Positions 8,945 through 17,878 of a DNA stretch of 64,000 nucleotides are shown piece after piece (the first letter of the stretch is position 1; each line of letters starts with the position of its first letter). The position numbers and the translations under genes are program-made. The stretch is taken from positions 19,757 to 83,756 of the forward strand of contig DAZV01000049.1 in assembly GCA_002083825.1 (NCBI GenBank). Reading direction: 5' to 3'. Under the pieces are notes generated by a model. That model worked only from the letters and a program-made list of their open reading frames with translations. It ran no database searches and was not told the DNA's origin. Source of the DNA: Candidatus Sericytochromatia bacterium S15B-MN24 CBMW_12 (GTDB taxonomy: Bacteria; Cyanobacteriota; Sericytochromatia; S15B-MN24; UBA4093).

Positions 8945-10359
8945 GGCCGAAACGCTCCTTGCGGACTGAACGCCGCCTGGATCCGGAAGCGATAGACGCG
9001 GCCGCCCTGCCAGTCCGTTTCAGTGACCTCGGGTACCTCGATACCGGACAGGGAGCGCGATTGACCCAGCATCTTGGCGAGCGCCAGCGGCGCCTCTCGC
9101 GACAGCGCGTAGCCCTCGACGGCCAAGCTCGAATCGGCTCCCAGCACGGTCTCCGAGAGCCAGACGTCATGCGGCGTGACTTCCTGAAAACGACGGAAGA
9201 GGGCGGCGACCGACTCCGTTCGCGTCACTGCCGCTCGCATCGCAGCCTCCGCTTCGCCCGCATGATCCGGGCGCATGAGTTCCGCCTGCATGGCCGCTAT
9301 TTCGGCCTGAAGGGTCGCCGCGGCCCGCTCATGATGCTTGACCTGCTCCGAAAGCCAGAGGTTCGCGACGAGCGCCACGACCAGCACGGCGGCAAATGCC
9401 AGCGGGATCCCGACCCCCCGGGAGACCTGAGGCCGCGCCGGTTTCAAGCGATCGAGGCGCAGGTCGAAGGCGAAGAGACTCGCTTCCGTCCCGTAGAGCG
9501 TTGCCCCGCGCATCATCACGCACTCGCCTTCCGGCGTGAAAGCCTCCAGCGCCTGAGCCGTCACTCCCTCTGGCATCTCCAGCAGCTCCAAAAGCGGTGC
9601 GGGGGCATCCACCAGGTAGCAGATGCCTTCATGCAAATCCATCAAGCTCCGCTGCAACTCCAGCCGCGTTTCCGCGAGCGCCGCCGCCTCGCCCTCACGA
9701 AGTCGTGAGGCCTGGACGTAGAGCGTTCGCCACGATCGCAGCGTCTCGCGGTCCCAGAAACTGACGTGAATCTGCTGAGGGAAGACCGTGACTATCTGGC
9801 AGACCTGCCTCTCATGATCCTCGGCCCACAATCCCCTGAGCATCGCGAACTGCGCGGGCTCCACGCTCGAGATGGTCAGCCCCAGCCCTTCGAAGACCTC
9901 GACGACGGCTTCGAGGTCCTCTCGCCGGCAGGCCGCCAGCAAAACGCCGAGCGATCCCTCTTCCGAGTCGAGCTGGGCGAAGTCGCAGGCGACCTCCGCG
10001 CCGGCGAAAACCCGGTAACGCTCGGCCTCCGCCCGAATCGCGAGTTCCAGCTCCTCGCGTGGCGGAACGAAGGGAATCGGCAGCGTCACGGTTCGGATCA
10101 GCAGGCCCTCGAGCGCCAGGTGTGCCTGCCGAACGGGGCGGCCGATCTGGTGAAGGCAGGACTGAATCGCCACGCGCAGCGCTTCGGGATCATGGAGACG
10201 GAAGCTCGAAAGCTCCGCGGCCGAGCGAGGCCCCAGCGCGCCGGCCGGAAGCGGCGCATGCACGGTGGGCACGCCCGGATCGGGACTCCCGAGCCAGAGC
10301 CCCTCCGAGGTCAGAACGATGCTGTATCGCGGCCTTGCGCCGAACGGCAAGCGGAACAT
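8941..10359 (-). CDS. PilM-PilN fusion protein of the pilus/secretion assembly platform
   Basis: A 472-residue protein combining two functions usually encoded separately. Residues 1 to about 310 look like PilM/GspL cytoplasmic domain (actin-like fold, with the IRTVTLPIPFVPPREELELAI region typical of PilM). A single membrane segment lies near residues 318-338 (GIPLAFAAVLVVALVANLWL). The remaining ~130 residues start with a coiled coil and end in a PilN-like periplasmic domain. In standard systems PilM binds the N-terminal tail of PilN in the cytoplasm, so the fusion makes that contact covalent; GspL of type II systems has a similar single-chain layout. Three bases separate it from the upstream prepilin gene and it overlaps pilO. 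Confidence 0.8.
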   Translation of the reverse strand: MFRLPFGARPRYSIVLTSEGLWLGSPDPGVPTVHAPLPAGALGPRSAAELSSFRLHDPEALRVAIQSCLHQIGRPVRQAHLALEGLLIRTVTLPIPFVPPREELELAIRAEAERYRVFAGAEVACDFAQLDSEEGSLGVLLAACRREDLEAVVEVFEGLGLTISSVEPAQFAMLRGLWAEDHERQVCQIVTVFPQQIHVSFWDRETLRSWRTLYVQASRLREGEAAALAETRLELQRSLMDLHEGICYLVDAPAPLLELLEMPEGVTAQALEAFTPEGECVMMRGATLYGTEASLFAFDLRLDRLKPARPQVSRGVGIPLAFAAVLVVALVANLWLSEQVKHHERAAATLQAEIAAMQAELMRPDHAGEAEAAMRAAVTRTESVAALFRRFQEVTPHDVWLSETVLGADSSLAVEGYALSREAPLALAKMLGQSRSLSGIEVPEVTETDWQGGRVYRFRIQAAFSPQGAFRP

Positions 10360-10362
10360 TCG

Positions 10363-11283
10363 CTACTTCATCGGGAGGACGAGAAGCGGCACCACGTAGG
10401 GAGCCTGCTTTTCTGTATCCGCGGACGCATAGAGACTCATCGTGAGCCGGAGCGGAACGGTCATCTTGTCATTGAACCAGATGTCCACGACAGCGGTCTC
10501 GCCGGCCTTGATCGTGACGGGCTTGGGCAGTTCCCCCATGGTGTTCTTCTTGTGGTTTTGCCACTTCGTGCCATCGATCGTCACGTGCTTCAAGGAAGCA
10601 TCCTGCACGCCGGCCGGCCAGACGAAATCGAAGTACTTGATCGAAATGTCCTCATCCGAAACGTTCTCGATCGTGAAGTCGAACATCTTGTTGCTGGCGT
10701 TGTCCATTCGGACATCGCCGGCGGGCCCGTTCAGGACGCGGGATTGAGCCGGCTCGCGCATGTAGGCCGAGATCACGGGGACCTCCCGCGTCTCCTTCGT
10801 CGTCAGGCTGGCGACCTGCAACTGAACCAGGTCGATCCGGCGGATGAGTTGGCGATTCTCGGCGGATAGGCCCTCGCCGTCGAAGTAGTCGAAATCGCCG
10901 CGAAGCACCTCGAAGGCCTTGGAGTCGACCACGTCGGCCCAATCGGTCGGCGCGGCGTTCGCCATCGCGCTGATCCCGCGCTGTAGTTTCCGGGCGGCGA
11001 AGCGGTATGTCACGTACTGGAACCCACCCGCCTTCGGCTGCCTCAGGGCGAATTCCTTGCTGGAGGGCACCTTGGCGATCCCCGCGGCCTTGCGAACATC
11101 CTCGCTGAAGTGACTCAGCGCGAAAGCCATGTCCTGCTGGGCCATCAGACCGATGCGGCTTTCACGGCTCAAGGTGACGGTCTGAACGCCCAGGGTGCCG
11201 ACGAGCAGGACGAGCATGCCGACGATCGACAGGGCGAGCATCAGCTCGACCAGCGTGAGGCCCCGTTCATGACTGGATTTCAT
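10363..11283 (-). CDS. prepilin-like protein with C-terminal domain (minor pilin/pseudopilin)
   Basis: 306 residues. The N-terminus has a short basic leader ending in ERG, then the type IV prepilin cleavage and helix motif TLVELMLALSIVGML, with the expected Glu at position 5 of the mature protein. About 190 residues later comes a beta-rich C-terminal region, probably sitting at the pilus or pseudopilus tip. ATG 11283 starts exactly at this leader; the open frame continues far upstream, but only as an out-of-frame shadow of neighbouring genes. The start shares one base with the upstream prepilin's stop (TGATG), so the genes are coupled. The exact role among minor pilins (PilW, GspJ-like) cannot be decided. 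Confidence 0.85.
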   Translation of the reverse strand: MKSSHERGLTLVELMLALSIVGMLVLLVGTLGVQTVTLSRESRIGLMAQQDMAFALSHFSEDVRKAAGIAKVPSSKEFALRQPKAGGFQYVTYRFAARKLQRGISAMANAAPTDWADVVDSKAFEVLRGDFDYFDGEGLSAENRQLIRRIDLVQLQVASLTTKETREVPVISAYMREPAQSRVLNGPAGDVRMDNASNKMFDFTIENVSDEDISIKYFDFVWPAGVQDASLKHVTIDGTKWQNHKKNTMGELPKPVTIKAGETAVVDIWFNDKMTVPLRLTMSLYASADTEKQAPYVVPLLVLPMK

Positions 11284-11669
11284 CAATCGGCCTCCTTCGC
11301 CGTTAGCGTCACCATGCGGATGAGCGAGCCACCTGCTCCGGGAGCCGAGACGTTCACCTCGGCTCGCAACACAGTGGGACTCGGCGCCGTTATCTCCAGA
11401 ACGTAAGACATGCCGGAGGTGGCATCCGAACCAACCGTACTGCCTACCGATTGACTGGCAAACGCCTTCCCTCGCACGTCGCGCTCCAAGACCTGCTGGG
11501 CCACCACCAGCGCCTGGGCCTTCTGACCGATGGCCAGGTTCGCCTGCGAGATACCTACCCACATCTGGGCGGTCGGCACCAGCGCAATCGAGACGATGGC
11601 CAGCGAGATCGCCACCTCGATCAGCGAAAAGCCATTCTCGTCTGCGCTTCCGGCTACTCGAACTCCCAC
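11283..11669 (-). CDS. prepilin-like protein (PilV/GspI type)
   Basis: 128 residues with a short leader ending in ENG, followed by the class III prepilin motif FSLIEVAISLAIVSIAL, including the conserved Glu5 of the mature form. The first periplasmic stretch QAQALVVAQQVLERD resembles the helix continuation of PilV/GspI minor pilins. The start is a GTG (11669) placed 16 bases inside the end of the upstream gene; no ATG is available before the prepilin motif. Acts in the inner membrane as a substrate of prepilin peptidase, which is not encoded in this window. Confidence 0.82.
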   Translation of the reverse strand: MGVRVAGSADENGFSLIEVAISLAIVSIALVPTAQMWVGISQANLAIGQKAQALVVAQQVLERDVRGKAFASQSVGSTVGSDATSGMSYVLEITAPSPTVLRAEVNVSAPGAGGSLIRMVTLTAKEAD

Positions 11670-12040
11670 TGCAAGATTCTCCCGTCATTGACGAAGGCCC
11701 GCGCCCGCGACCGGTAGGTGAACCCCGCGAGCGCAGCGCTTCCGGTGCTCGTGATCCAGAACGAAGGCGCGGGCCCCGAGACGTCGGCCTCGTAGAGCAC
11801 CAGGGGATCCCCAGTGGCCAGCGTCGTCGGTCCCAGGCTCGCGGTGGCCGCGAACGAGGCGAAGATGCCGGCCTCGGCAGCGTTCATGGCCTGGAGTTTC
11901 CCGTACTCCGCCATCACCCGGGTGGAATGGGTGATCTGGGATGAGGCGAGCATGACGGCAGCCGACAGGAAGATAAAGACGACCATGGCCAGTATCAGGA
12001 GCGTCGCCCCCCGCTCACCTCGATGGCGGCGCATCACCAT
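11654..12040 (-). CDS. PilX-like minor pilin or pilus assembly protein
   Basis: 128 residues, first gene of the minus-strand pilus operon. The basic N-terminus (RRHRGERG) is followed by one hydrophobic helix (ATLLILAMVVFIFLSAAVML) and an AEAG segment (AMNAAEAGIFAS) that is typical of PilX-family N-terminal domains. It lacks the canonical Glu5 of most prepilins, which is also common in PilX-like proteins. A GAGGAAAG site precedes ATG 12040; a second in-frame ATG lies two codons later. A -10-like CATAAT (12066-12061) upstream may serve it, back to back with the gspE promoter. Confidence 0.7.
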   Translation of the reverse strand: MVMRRHRGERGATLLILAMVVFIFLSAAVMLASSQITHSTRVMAEYGKLQAMNAAEAGIFASFAATASLGPTTLATGDPLVLYEADVSGPAPSFWITSTGSAALAGFTYRSRARAFVNDGRILQWEFE

Positions 12041-12088
12041 TAGCTTTCCTCGATCCCGCGATTATGGCAGGGTGGCCGCGCGCATCCG

Positions 12089-12117
12089 TTGATATTACGG
12101 CATGGCAAGGTTATGCT
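12089..12117 (+). promoter_or_regulatory. sigma70-type promoter for the GspE/PilB gene
   Basis: TTGATA (12089-12094), 17-base spacer, TATGCT (12112-12117). The predicted start of transcription is about 40 bases before ATG 12166. Its presence argues that the upstream in-frame ATG at 12064 is not the translation start. Confidence 0.65.
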
Positions 12118-12165
12118 GGGAGCGTCGGCCCGCCATTCCCCCACCACCACAGGATATCACGCCAG

Positions 12166-13902
12166 ATGACCGAATCGGATACCCCCCGAGGTCCCAGGTT
12201 GCGCAAACTTGGAGAGCTGCTCGTCGCAGAGGGCCTCCTCGCGTCCAATCAGGTGGATCGGGCGCTGGTGGAGTCGCGGCAGACCGGCGAGCCCCTCGGC
12301 AAGATCCTCCTGAAACGGGGCCTCATAACCGAAGAGCAACTCGGCGGAGTTCTCAGCGCGCAGGCGGGAACGGAGTACCTGCACATCGGCTCGCGGGCCT
12401 TCGACCGGGAGCTTCTCGACCTCTTCCCGCATGACTTCCTGCTACGCCACCAGGTTCTTCCCATGCGGATCGAGGACGGCGTGCTGCACGTGGTCATGGT
12501 TCATCCCAACGACGTGGACACGCTCGACGAGATCCGGCTGCTGACGGGCCTGAAGCCGTATCCCGTGGTGACGACCAGCAAGGAGTTCGACGACGCCTTC
12601 GGAGCGCTGCTGAGCTCGTTGCAGGGACAGGTGTCGGAAGCGATCGCCTCGCTGCGCCAGGAAGAAACCGAAACGGCGGGATCGGACGTCCAGCGTCTGG
12701 CCGACGAAGTCGCCGTCGACGATCAGCCCATCGTCAAGTTGCTCAACTCGATTCTCGCCGATGCCATCGCCCGCGGAGCGAGCGACGTCCACATGGAACC
12801 CCGGGAGAAGGTCTTGCGCATCCGGCTGCGCATCGACGGCATCATGAACGACGTGACCGAGGTTCCCAAGGACGTCGAGGCCGCCATCATCTCTCGGCTC
12901 AAGATCATGGCCAACATGGACATCGCCGAGCGCCGCCGCCCTCAGGATGGCCGCAGCCGCCTTGCGGTGGGGGGAAAGAACTACGACCTTCGCGTCAGCC
13001 TGATCCCCAGCATCTGGGGCGAGAAGGGGGTCATCCGGATCCTGAGGCCCGCCATGCTCTTCGGCGGCATCGAGAGCCTGGGACTCTCTCCAGAAGCCTT
13101 TGCTCAGATCAAGGCCCTGATCGAGGCGCCTCACGGCATCGTGCTGGCCACGGGCCCGACGGGATCCGGCAAGACCACCTCGCTCTACTCGGCCCTCTAC
13201 GAACTCAACACCCCGGATCGCAACATCGTGACGGTCGAGGACCCGGTGGAGTACCCGCTGGAAGGGATCACCCAGACCCAGGTGAACCCCAAGGCGGGGC
13301 TCTCCTTCGCCGAAGCGCTGCGCTCCCTGTTGCGCCAGGACCCCGACGTCATCATGGTGGGGGAGATCCGGGATCAGGAAACCCTTCATGCGGCGGTCTT
13401 CGCCGCCTTGACCGGACACCTGGTGCTCTCGACCATCCACACCAACGACGCAGCCAGCACGCCCACGCGCATCCTCGAGATGGGGCTTCCTGCCTACCTC
13501 ATGGCCTCGTCGATCCGCGGAGTGGTGGCCCAGCGGCTCGTTCGCAAGCTCTGTCCCCATTGCCGGGAGTCCGTCTTGGCGAACGATAGCTATCCGGAGG
13601 CCTTGCGCGCGGCGCCGCTTTTCCGCAGCCGAGGTTGCGGCCGCTGCCGGAACACGGGCTTCAGCGGTCGCATCGGTCTCTTCGAGGTCATGACCATGAC
13701 GCCCTACCTGCAAGAACTGGTGGGAGAGGGGGCTCCCTCTTACCGGATTCGGGAGGCCGCTGTCCACGAGGGCATGCTCGCGATGGCCGATGACGCCATG
13801 CGCAAGGTCCATGACGGCACGACCACCCCCGAGGAAGTCGCCCGAGCCCTGGGCCCGAGCTGGACGGAACAACGATGCCAAGCTTTATCTACCGAGCGGT
13901 AG
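12166..13902 (+). CDS. type II secretion / type IV pilus assembly ATPase GspE/PilB
   Basis: 578 residues. The N-terminal domain (LRKLGELLVAEGLLASNQVDRAL, then the HDFLLRHQVLPM segment) is the GspE/PilB N-domain. The ATPase core has Walker A GPTGSGKTTS, the Asp box, Walker B DPDVIMVGEIRD and the His box GHLVLSTIHTNDA. A CPHC...CGRC zinc motif (KLCPHC, GCGRC) is present, as in assembly ATPases and unlike the retraction ATPase PilT. It powers pilin or pseudopilin polymerisation from the cytoplasmic face. ATG 12166 was chosen because the conserved N-domain begins there and a promoter lies between it and the upstream ATG. It overlaps the next gene by 28 bases. Confidence 0.93.
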   Translation: MTESDTPRGPRLRKLGELLVAEGLLASNQVDRALVESRQTGEPLGKILLKRGLITEEQLGGVLSAQAGTEYLHIGSRAFDRELLDLFPHDFLLRHQVLPMRIEDGVLHVVMVHPNDVDTLDEIRLLTGLKPYPVVTTSKEFDDAFGALLSSLQGQVSEAIASLRQEETETAGSDVQRLADEVAVDDQPIVKLLNSILADAIARGASDVHMEPREKVLRIRLRIDGIMNDVTEVPKDVEAAIISRLKIMANMDIAERRRPQDGRSRLAVGGKNYDLRVSLIPSIWGEKGVIRILRPAMLFGGIESLGLSPEAFAQIKALIEAPHGIVLATGPTGSGKTTSLYSALYELNTPDRNIVTVEDPVEYPLEGITQTQVNPKAGLSFAEALRSLLRQDPDVIMVGEIRDQETLHAAVFAALTGHLVLSTIHTNDAASTPTRILEMGLPAYLMASSIRGVVAQRLVRKLCPHCRESVLANDSYPEALRAAPLFRSRGCGRCRNTGFSGRIGLFEVMTMTPYLQELVGEGAPSYRIREAAVHEGMLAMADDAMRKVHDGTTTPEEVARALGPSWTEQRCQALSTER

Positions 13903-15113
13903 ATCTCGACAGCCAGCGGCAGGTAGACGGCCTGATCGAGGCCATCGACGACCGCGCCGCCCGCACGCAGCTTCGCGCGCGCGGGCTCCTGCCGCTGACG
14001 ATCGCCCCGGTCACGACCGAGGCGGAAATCAACCCGCGGCTTCAAGCGCTGATCGAGGCCCTGACGTTTTACCCCGTCAAGATCAAGGACCTCTCCATCT
14101 TCACCCAGCAGCTCGCCGCGCTGGTGGAGGCCAGCATCCCGCTGATCGACGCCATGCACCTGCTGGAGGAACAAGCCTCCAACCCATCCATTCGCGCGGC
14201 GCTCGGGGAGATCCGCAAGGATCTCTTCGGGGGGATGAGCCTGAGCGAGGCGCTCGCGCGCCATCGGCGAATCTTCAACCCGCTCTTCATCAACCTGGTC
14301 CAAGCCGGCGAAATGAGCGGCTCGCTGGACACCATGCTCCTGCGACTCGCCGACATGATCGAGGCCAGCGCCGAGCTGGAGCGCAAGGTCAAAGCCGCGC
14401 TCACCTATCCCGCCCTCCTCGCCGTCACCTTGACGGCGGTCATCATGGTGATCATGGTCTACGTGGTTCCGGGGTTTCAGAGCATCTACGACAAGACGGG
14501 AAGCGCCCTTCCGCTGCCGACCCAGGTTCTGCTCGGAATCAGCAACTTCGTGAGATCCGGCATCGTCGGCATTCTGGTCGGTGCGCTCGGTCTGTTCGGG
14601 GGGTATCACGCTTATCGCCGCAGCGAAGCGGGCCAGCCCGTGATCGATACCCTCTGGCTGCGCGCGCCCCTCTTCGGGCGGTTGATCCTGGAACAGCAGG
14701 CCAACACGTTCGCCCGGGCTTTCGGAACCGTCTACGGAGCGGGGGTCCCCATCGTGACAGCACTCGAAAGCTGCCGCAAACTCGTCACGAACTGGGCGGT
14801 CGGTCGTCAGATCGAAATCGCCCTGGACGGAGTTCGATTGGGCCGCACCCTGACGGCGGGCCTGGCGAACAGCGAGCGTTTCCCGAAGATCCTGGCTCAG
14901 ATGATGGCCGTCGGGGAGTCCTCGGGCCGGCTGGAGGAGATGTGCATGAAGGCGGTCTCCTTCTCCGACAAGGAGCTCAATCACCGCATTCAGCAGATGA
15001 CGCTCATGCTCGAACCGCTGCTCACCATCGTCATGGGGCTGATCGTGGCGGGAATCGCGCTCGCTCTCTACCTTCCGATGTTCGATCTGCCCAGCCTGCT
15101 CATCAAGGGGTAG
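13875..15113 (+). CDS. type II secretion / type IV pilus inner-membrane platform protein GspF/PilC
   Basis: 412 residues with two T2SSF domains. The N-terminus (MPSFIYRAVD..G..V.G.I) and the FTQQLAALVEASIPLIDAM block are typical of GspF/PilC. Membrane segments lie near residues 175-200, 225-245 and 380-405. The second domain repeats the pattern (FARAFGTVYGAGVPIVTALES). It is the rotor-like platform that couples the ATPase to the growing fibre. Translation is coupled to the ATPase gene by overlap. Convergent with the secretin gene. Confidence 0.93.
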   Translation: MPSFIYRAVDLDSQRQVDGLIEAIDDRAARTQLRARGLLPLTIAPVTTEAEINPRLQALIEALTFYPVKIKDLSIFTQQLAALVEASIPLIDAMHLLEEQASNPSIRAALGEIRKDLFGGMSLSEALARHRRIFNPLFINLVQAGEMSGSLDTMLLRLADMIEASAELERKVKAALTYPALLAVTLTAVIMVIMVYVVPGFQSIYDKTGSALPLPTQVLLGISNFVRSGIVGILVGALGLFGGYHAYRRSEAGQPVIDTLWLRAPLFGRLILEQQANTFARAFGTVYGAGVPIVTALESCRKLVTNWAVGRQIEIALDGVRLGRTLTAGLANSERFPKILAQMMAVGESSGRLEEMCMKAVSFSDKELNHRIQQMTLMLEPLLTIVMGLIVAGIALALYLPMFDLPSLLIKG

Positions 15114-15117
15114 CGGT

Positions 15118-15130
15118 GGGGCGTAGCCCC
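15118..15130. terminator. small hairpin between convergent pilC/gspF and secretin genes
   Basis: GGGGC, loop GTA, GCCCC in the 25-base gap between two convergent stop codons. Short, without a U-tract; a bidirectional terminator is plausible. Confidence 0.3.
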
Positions 15131-15138
15131 GGAGTTGC

Positions 15139-16836
15139 CTATTCCGATAGGATCCGCGGCGTCATCATGATCACCAGTTCGGTCTGCCGCTCCTGGCTGC
15201 TGGTCGAGCTGAACAGCATGCCCAGCAGGGGAATATCGCCCAGAATGGGGAACTTGTTCCGGGTGGAAATGCGGGTGTTCTGGGTGAGGCCCGCAAGGCT
15301 CAAGGTCTTTCCGCTCTCCACCGTCACCTGCTGGGCTATCAGCTCTCGCCGGCTCAGCAGGGAGAGGACGTTGCCCATGGAATCCTTCTGAGTCTCGCGG
15401 ATGGTGGAGACCGTGGGATGGAGGCGCAACGTGACGGTGCCGTCGGCTCCCACCTTGGGCAGGATGTTGAGCGTGACTCCCGACACGCCGTAGATGGGCT
15501 CGACGACGACCAGGCTCTGGCCGGTGCCGGGGGTGACGCCCGCGTTGGAGAGGCGGGTTCCCTTGATCACCTCGTCCACGATGTTGATCTGGCTCTCGGT
15601 GTTGTCCGACGCGATGATGGTGGGGCGCGCCAGGACCTTGGCCCGGCGGTCCTGAACCAGGGCGTTGATCTTGGCTCGGAGCGCGGTCGGGAAGAAGGTG
15701 GCGGAATCGTAGCCGACCGACCAGCCGGGATTGGTCGTCGAGATGGAGTCGAAGGTGGTGGTGACGGAGTTCTGCTGTCCTCCCGCCGTGATGCCCAGGT
15801 CGAATGCGTCTTGAGAGGAGAGTTCGAGGACCTCGACGTCGATGGCCACCTGCGCGAGCTTGCGATCGAGCTGCGAGATGAGGGATTCGGCCGCGGCGAG
15901 CGACTCCGAGGAGCCCATGACGATGACCGAGTTGGTACGGGTGTCGGGAATCGCCACCGACTGGCGGGCTTCGATGGGCATGGTCTGACTCTGGAGCGCG
16001 CGCGTTCGGAGCTGAGTCTGGGTCGCGCCGATTTCCACCCCCGAAGACGTCGTGACGCCTCCCGTTCCTTCGCGAACCGTCTCCTGGTCCACCTGCAGGG
16101 GCATCGATTCGGCCGCCTTGTTGCCGTTGTTGAAAAGCGAGGCGTTGAGAAGGGAGGCGACGTGGGTGGCGTGGGCGTGGCTGAGCTTGAAGATCCGGTG
16201 AGCTTGGGGGCGGTCCAGGGCTTCGACGATGCGCTCGGCGATGCCGATTTCGGCGGAGGACCCCATGACGAGAACGGAGTTGGTCCGCGAGTCGGCCTTG
16301 GCGATCTCCATGCGTTGCTGACCAGAAGTCCCGGCGGACCCGGTGGGTCCCGAGTAGGGGGCCGTGAGGGTGCTGGAGTTGAGGAACTCGGCGACGCGGG
16401 CGGAGCTGGCATATTTGAGTTCGAAGAGTCGCGCGCTCGATACGAGCAGCCCGCGCTCGAAGGCCTTGCTGCGACTGATAACGGCGAAGACGTTGCCCTT
16501 CCAGTAGGCTTGCAGCCCGCCCATGGCGAAGAGGGCTTCGAGGGCGTCTCCCAGCCGAACGTCCTTGAAGTCGACGTTCACGGTTTCCTTGAGGTCGTCC
16601 TCGATGACCATGCTGATGCGACCCTTCTGCCCGACGAGGCGGATGGCCTCTCGCAGGGGGAGGTTGGTGATGGAAACCGAGATCTTGCGTTCGAAGTCAC
16701 CCCCCTTGAAGCTTGCGGTCGAGGAATTTTGGATGACGGAGGGGGTGGCAAGGGGATCGGCAAGGGCGGGCACCGTTGTCAGGGCGAGGCTGAGAGCCAG
16801 GAACAGGGGGGTCCGCAGGCTAGTGGGCGAGAGCAT
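15139..16836 (-). CDS. pilQ: outer-membrane secretin (PilQ/GspD family)
   Basis: 565 residues. A signal peptide (residues 1-26, ending ALA) is followed by a small STN-like N0 domain (SITNLPLREAIRLVGQKG...), secretin N domains, and a C-terminal secretin beta domain. The family signature is clear near the end (GKTLSLAGLTQ, then PILGDIPLLGMLF and TELVIMMTPRIL). It forms the gated outer-membrane channel of the pilus or secretion system. A strong AAGGAG site precedes ATG 16836, and the gene begins two bases after the PilP-like stop, so they form one operon. No AMIN domains are seen, making it shorter than proteobacterial PilQ. Confidence 0.92.
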   Translation of the reverse strand: MLSPTSLRTPLFLALSLALTTVPALADPLATPSVIQNSSTASFKGGDFERKISVSITNLPLREAIRLVGQKGRISMVIEDDLKETVNVDFKDVRLGDALEALFAMGGLQAYWKGNVFAVISRSKAFERGLLVSSARLFELKYASSARVAEFLNSSTLTAPYSGPTGSAGTSGQQRMEIAKADSRTNSVLVMGSSAEIGIAERIVEALDRPQAHRIFKLSHAHATHVASLLNASLFNNGNKAAESMPLQVDQETVREGTGGVTTSSGVEIGATQTQLRTRALQSQTMPIEARQSVAIPDTRTNSVIVMGSSESLAAAESLISQLDRKLAQVAIDVEVLELSSQDAFDLGITAGGQQNSVTTTFDSISTTNPGWSVGYDSATFFPTALRAKINALVQDRRAKVLARPTIIASDNTESQINIVDEVIKGTRLSNAGVTPGTGQSLVVVEPIYGVSGVTLNILPKVGADGTVTLRLHPTVSTIRETQKDSMGNVLSLLSRRELIAQQVTVESGKTLSLAGLTQNTRISTRNKFPILGDIPLLGMLFSSTSSQERQTELVIMMTPRILSE

Positions 16837-16838
16837 GG

Positions 16839-17264
16839 TTAACGGACTCCTTCGCGGCGGAGGTGCTTGATAATCAAGCTGCCCTTCCGGTTCCAGGTGA
16901 GCTTGTGGGGGGTGATGGAGGTGACGGTTGCGCCTTCGAGGCGATCTCCCAAGCGTACGAACCAGGTTCGTTCGCCCTCCGAGACCGCGGCGATGGCCTC
17001 GGCCTCGTCGTAGACGATGCCCACGTAATCGAGGCGGTCCATCACGGCTTCAGGAGCTTGGGGGATCGTCTTCACGCGAGGGACGAGTTCGGCAGGAAGC
17101 GCGCTCGATACGCTCTGAGGCACGATCAGAGGGCGATAGGGATTGCGCCGTCCGACCAGTTCGGCAGGAGGATCGGCGATCTGAGCGTGGGTCGGCGGCA
17201 CTGCCACCGCATGCGAGGTTCCCGAGAGGATCCCCCCGATGAGCAGAATTCCGATCCCCCGCAT
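16839..17264 (-). CDS. PilP/GspC-like periplasmic protein
   Basis: 141 residues with an N-terminal signal or anchor (MRGIGILLIGGILSGTSHAVA). It carries the RRNPYRPLI segment, which matches the 'RNPF' motif of PilP, and a C-terminal HR-like beta domain with the pattern YVGIVYDEAEAIAAVSEGERTWFV...GD. In the family this domain contacts the secretin N0 domain. Immediate position before the secretin supports the call. A -10-like CATAAT (17305-17300) lies upstream, back to back with the promoter of the pilin-like gene. Confidence 0.7.
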   Translation of the reverse strand: MRGIGILLIGGILSGTSHAVAVPPTHAQIADPPAELVGRRNPYRPLIVPQSVSSALPAELVPRVKTIPQAPEAVMDRLDYVGIVYDEAEAIAAVSEGERTWFVRLGDRLEGATVTSITPHKLTWNRKGSLIIKHLRREGVR

Positions 17265-17339
17265 GATGCCGTCGCGCTCCTTTGCCTGTCTACCCTTCGA
17301 TTATGCCCGGTACGACGCGCAAGTATTCGACCGTTGTCC

Positions 17340-17368
17340 TTGATTCCTGGTTCTTCGCGAGTTACTAT
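17340..17368 (+). promoter_or_regulatory. sigma70-type promoter for the pilin-like gene
   Basis: TTGATT (17340-17345), 17-base spacer, TACTAT (17363-17368), about 85 bases upstream of ATG 17455. Confidence 0.6.
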
Positions 17369-17454
17369 CGTCAGGCATGTCTTGATAGCCTGGCTCCGGC
17401 CCATGTCGAGTAGCCTAGCTGGCGCCGGAAGCGGATTTGGAGGAGAGAATCGAA

Positions 17455-17808
17455 ATGTATCACCCGAAGAAAAACCAAGCTGGATTCACCTTGATCGAAC
17501 TGGCGCTCATCATCGCGGTCCTGGGCATCCTGGGCGCGGTTGGCGCGGTGAAACTCGCCTCGATGACCACCGAAGCGAAAAATGCCGCCGCGCAGACGGC
17601 GCTCGCTAATGCGCGCTCGGCCTTCGCGATCGGCATCGCCAAGGAACCCAATGGCGAAGTGACCGCGGCGGAATTGGCCGCTACGTATTTGACCGGGGCG
17701 ACGGCACCGACCACCAGCACGCTGAAGATCGCGGACAAATACACCGTGACCATGACCTTGGCCGCCACGGGAGACATCATCACCTCGATCGACTCCGTGT
17801 CGCACTAA
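17455..17808 (+). CDS. type IV pilin / major pseudopilin-like protein
   Basis: 117 residues. Short leader MYHPKKNQAG, then FTLIELALIIAVLGILGAVGAVKL, a perfect class III prepilin N-terminus with Glu5. The globular part is small (about 85 residues) and Ala/Thr-rich, the size expected of a small major pilin or GspG-like pseudopilin. Start ATG 17455 follows a strong GGAGGAGA site; the in-frame TTG at 17437 overlaps that site. It has its own promoter and intrinsic terminator, so it can be expressed much more strongly than the machinery genes, as expected for a structural subunit. Confidence 0.88.
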   Translation: MYHPKKNQAGFTLIELALIIAVLGILGAVGAVKLASMTTEAKNAAAQTALANARSAFAIGIAKEPNGEVTAAELAATYLTGATAPTTSTLKIADKYTVTMTLAATGDIITSIDSVSH

Positions 17809-17849
17809 GCGACCCGCGCAGAGTCGCCCGCCCCTTCTCGGCCTGGGTT

Positions 17850-17878
17850 CCCCTCCGCACCGGAGGGGGCCCTTTTTA
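17850..17878 (+). terminator. intrinsic terminator of the pilin-like gene
   Basis: CCCCTCCG, loop CAC, CGGAGGGG, then GCCC and five T residues. The T-run also contains the stop codon of the convergent lipoprotein gene. Confidence 0.8.
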
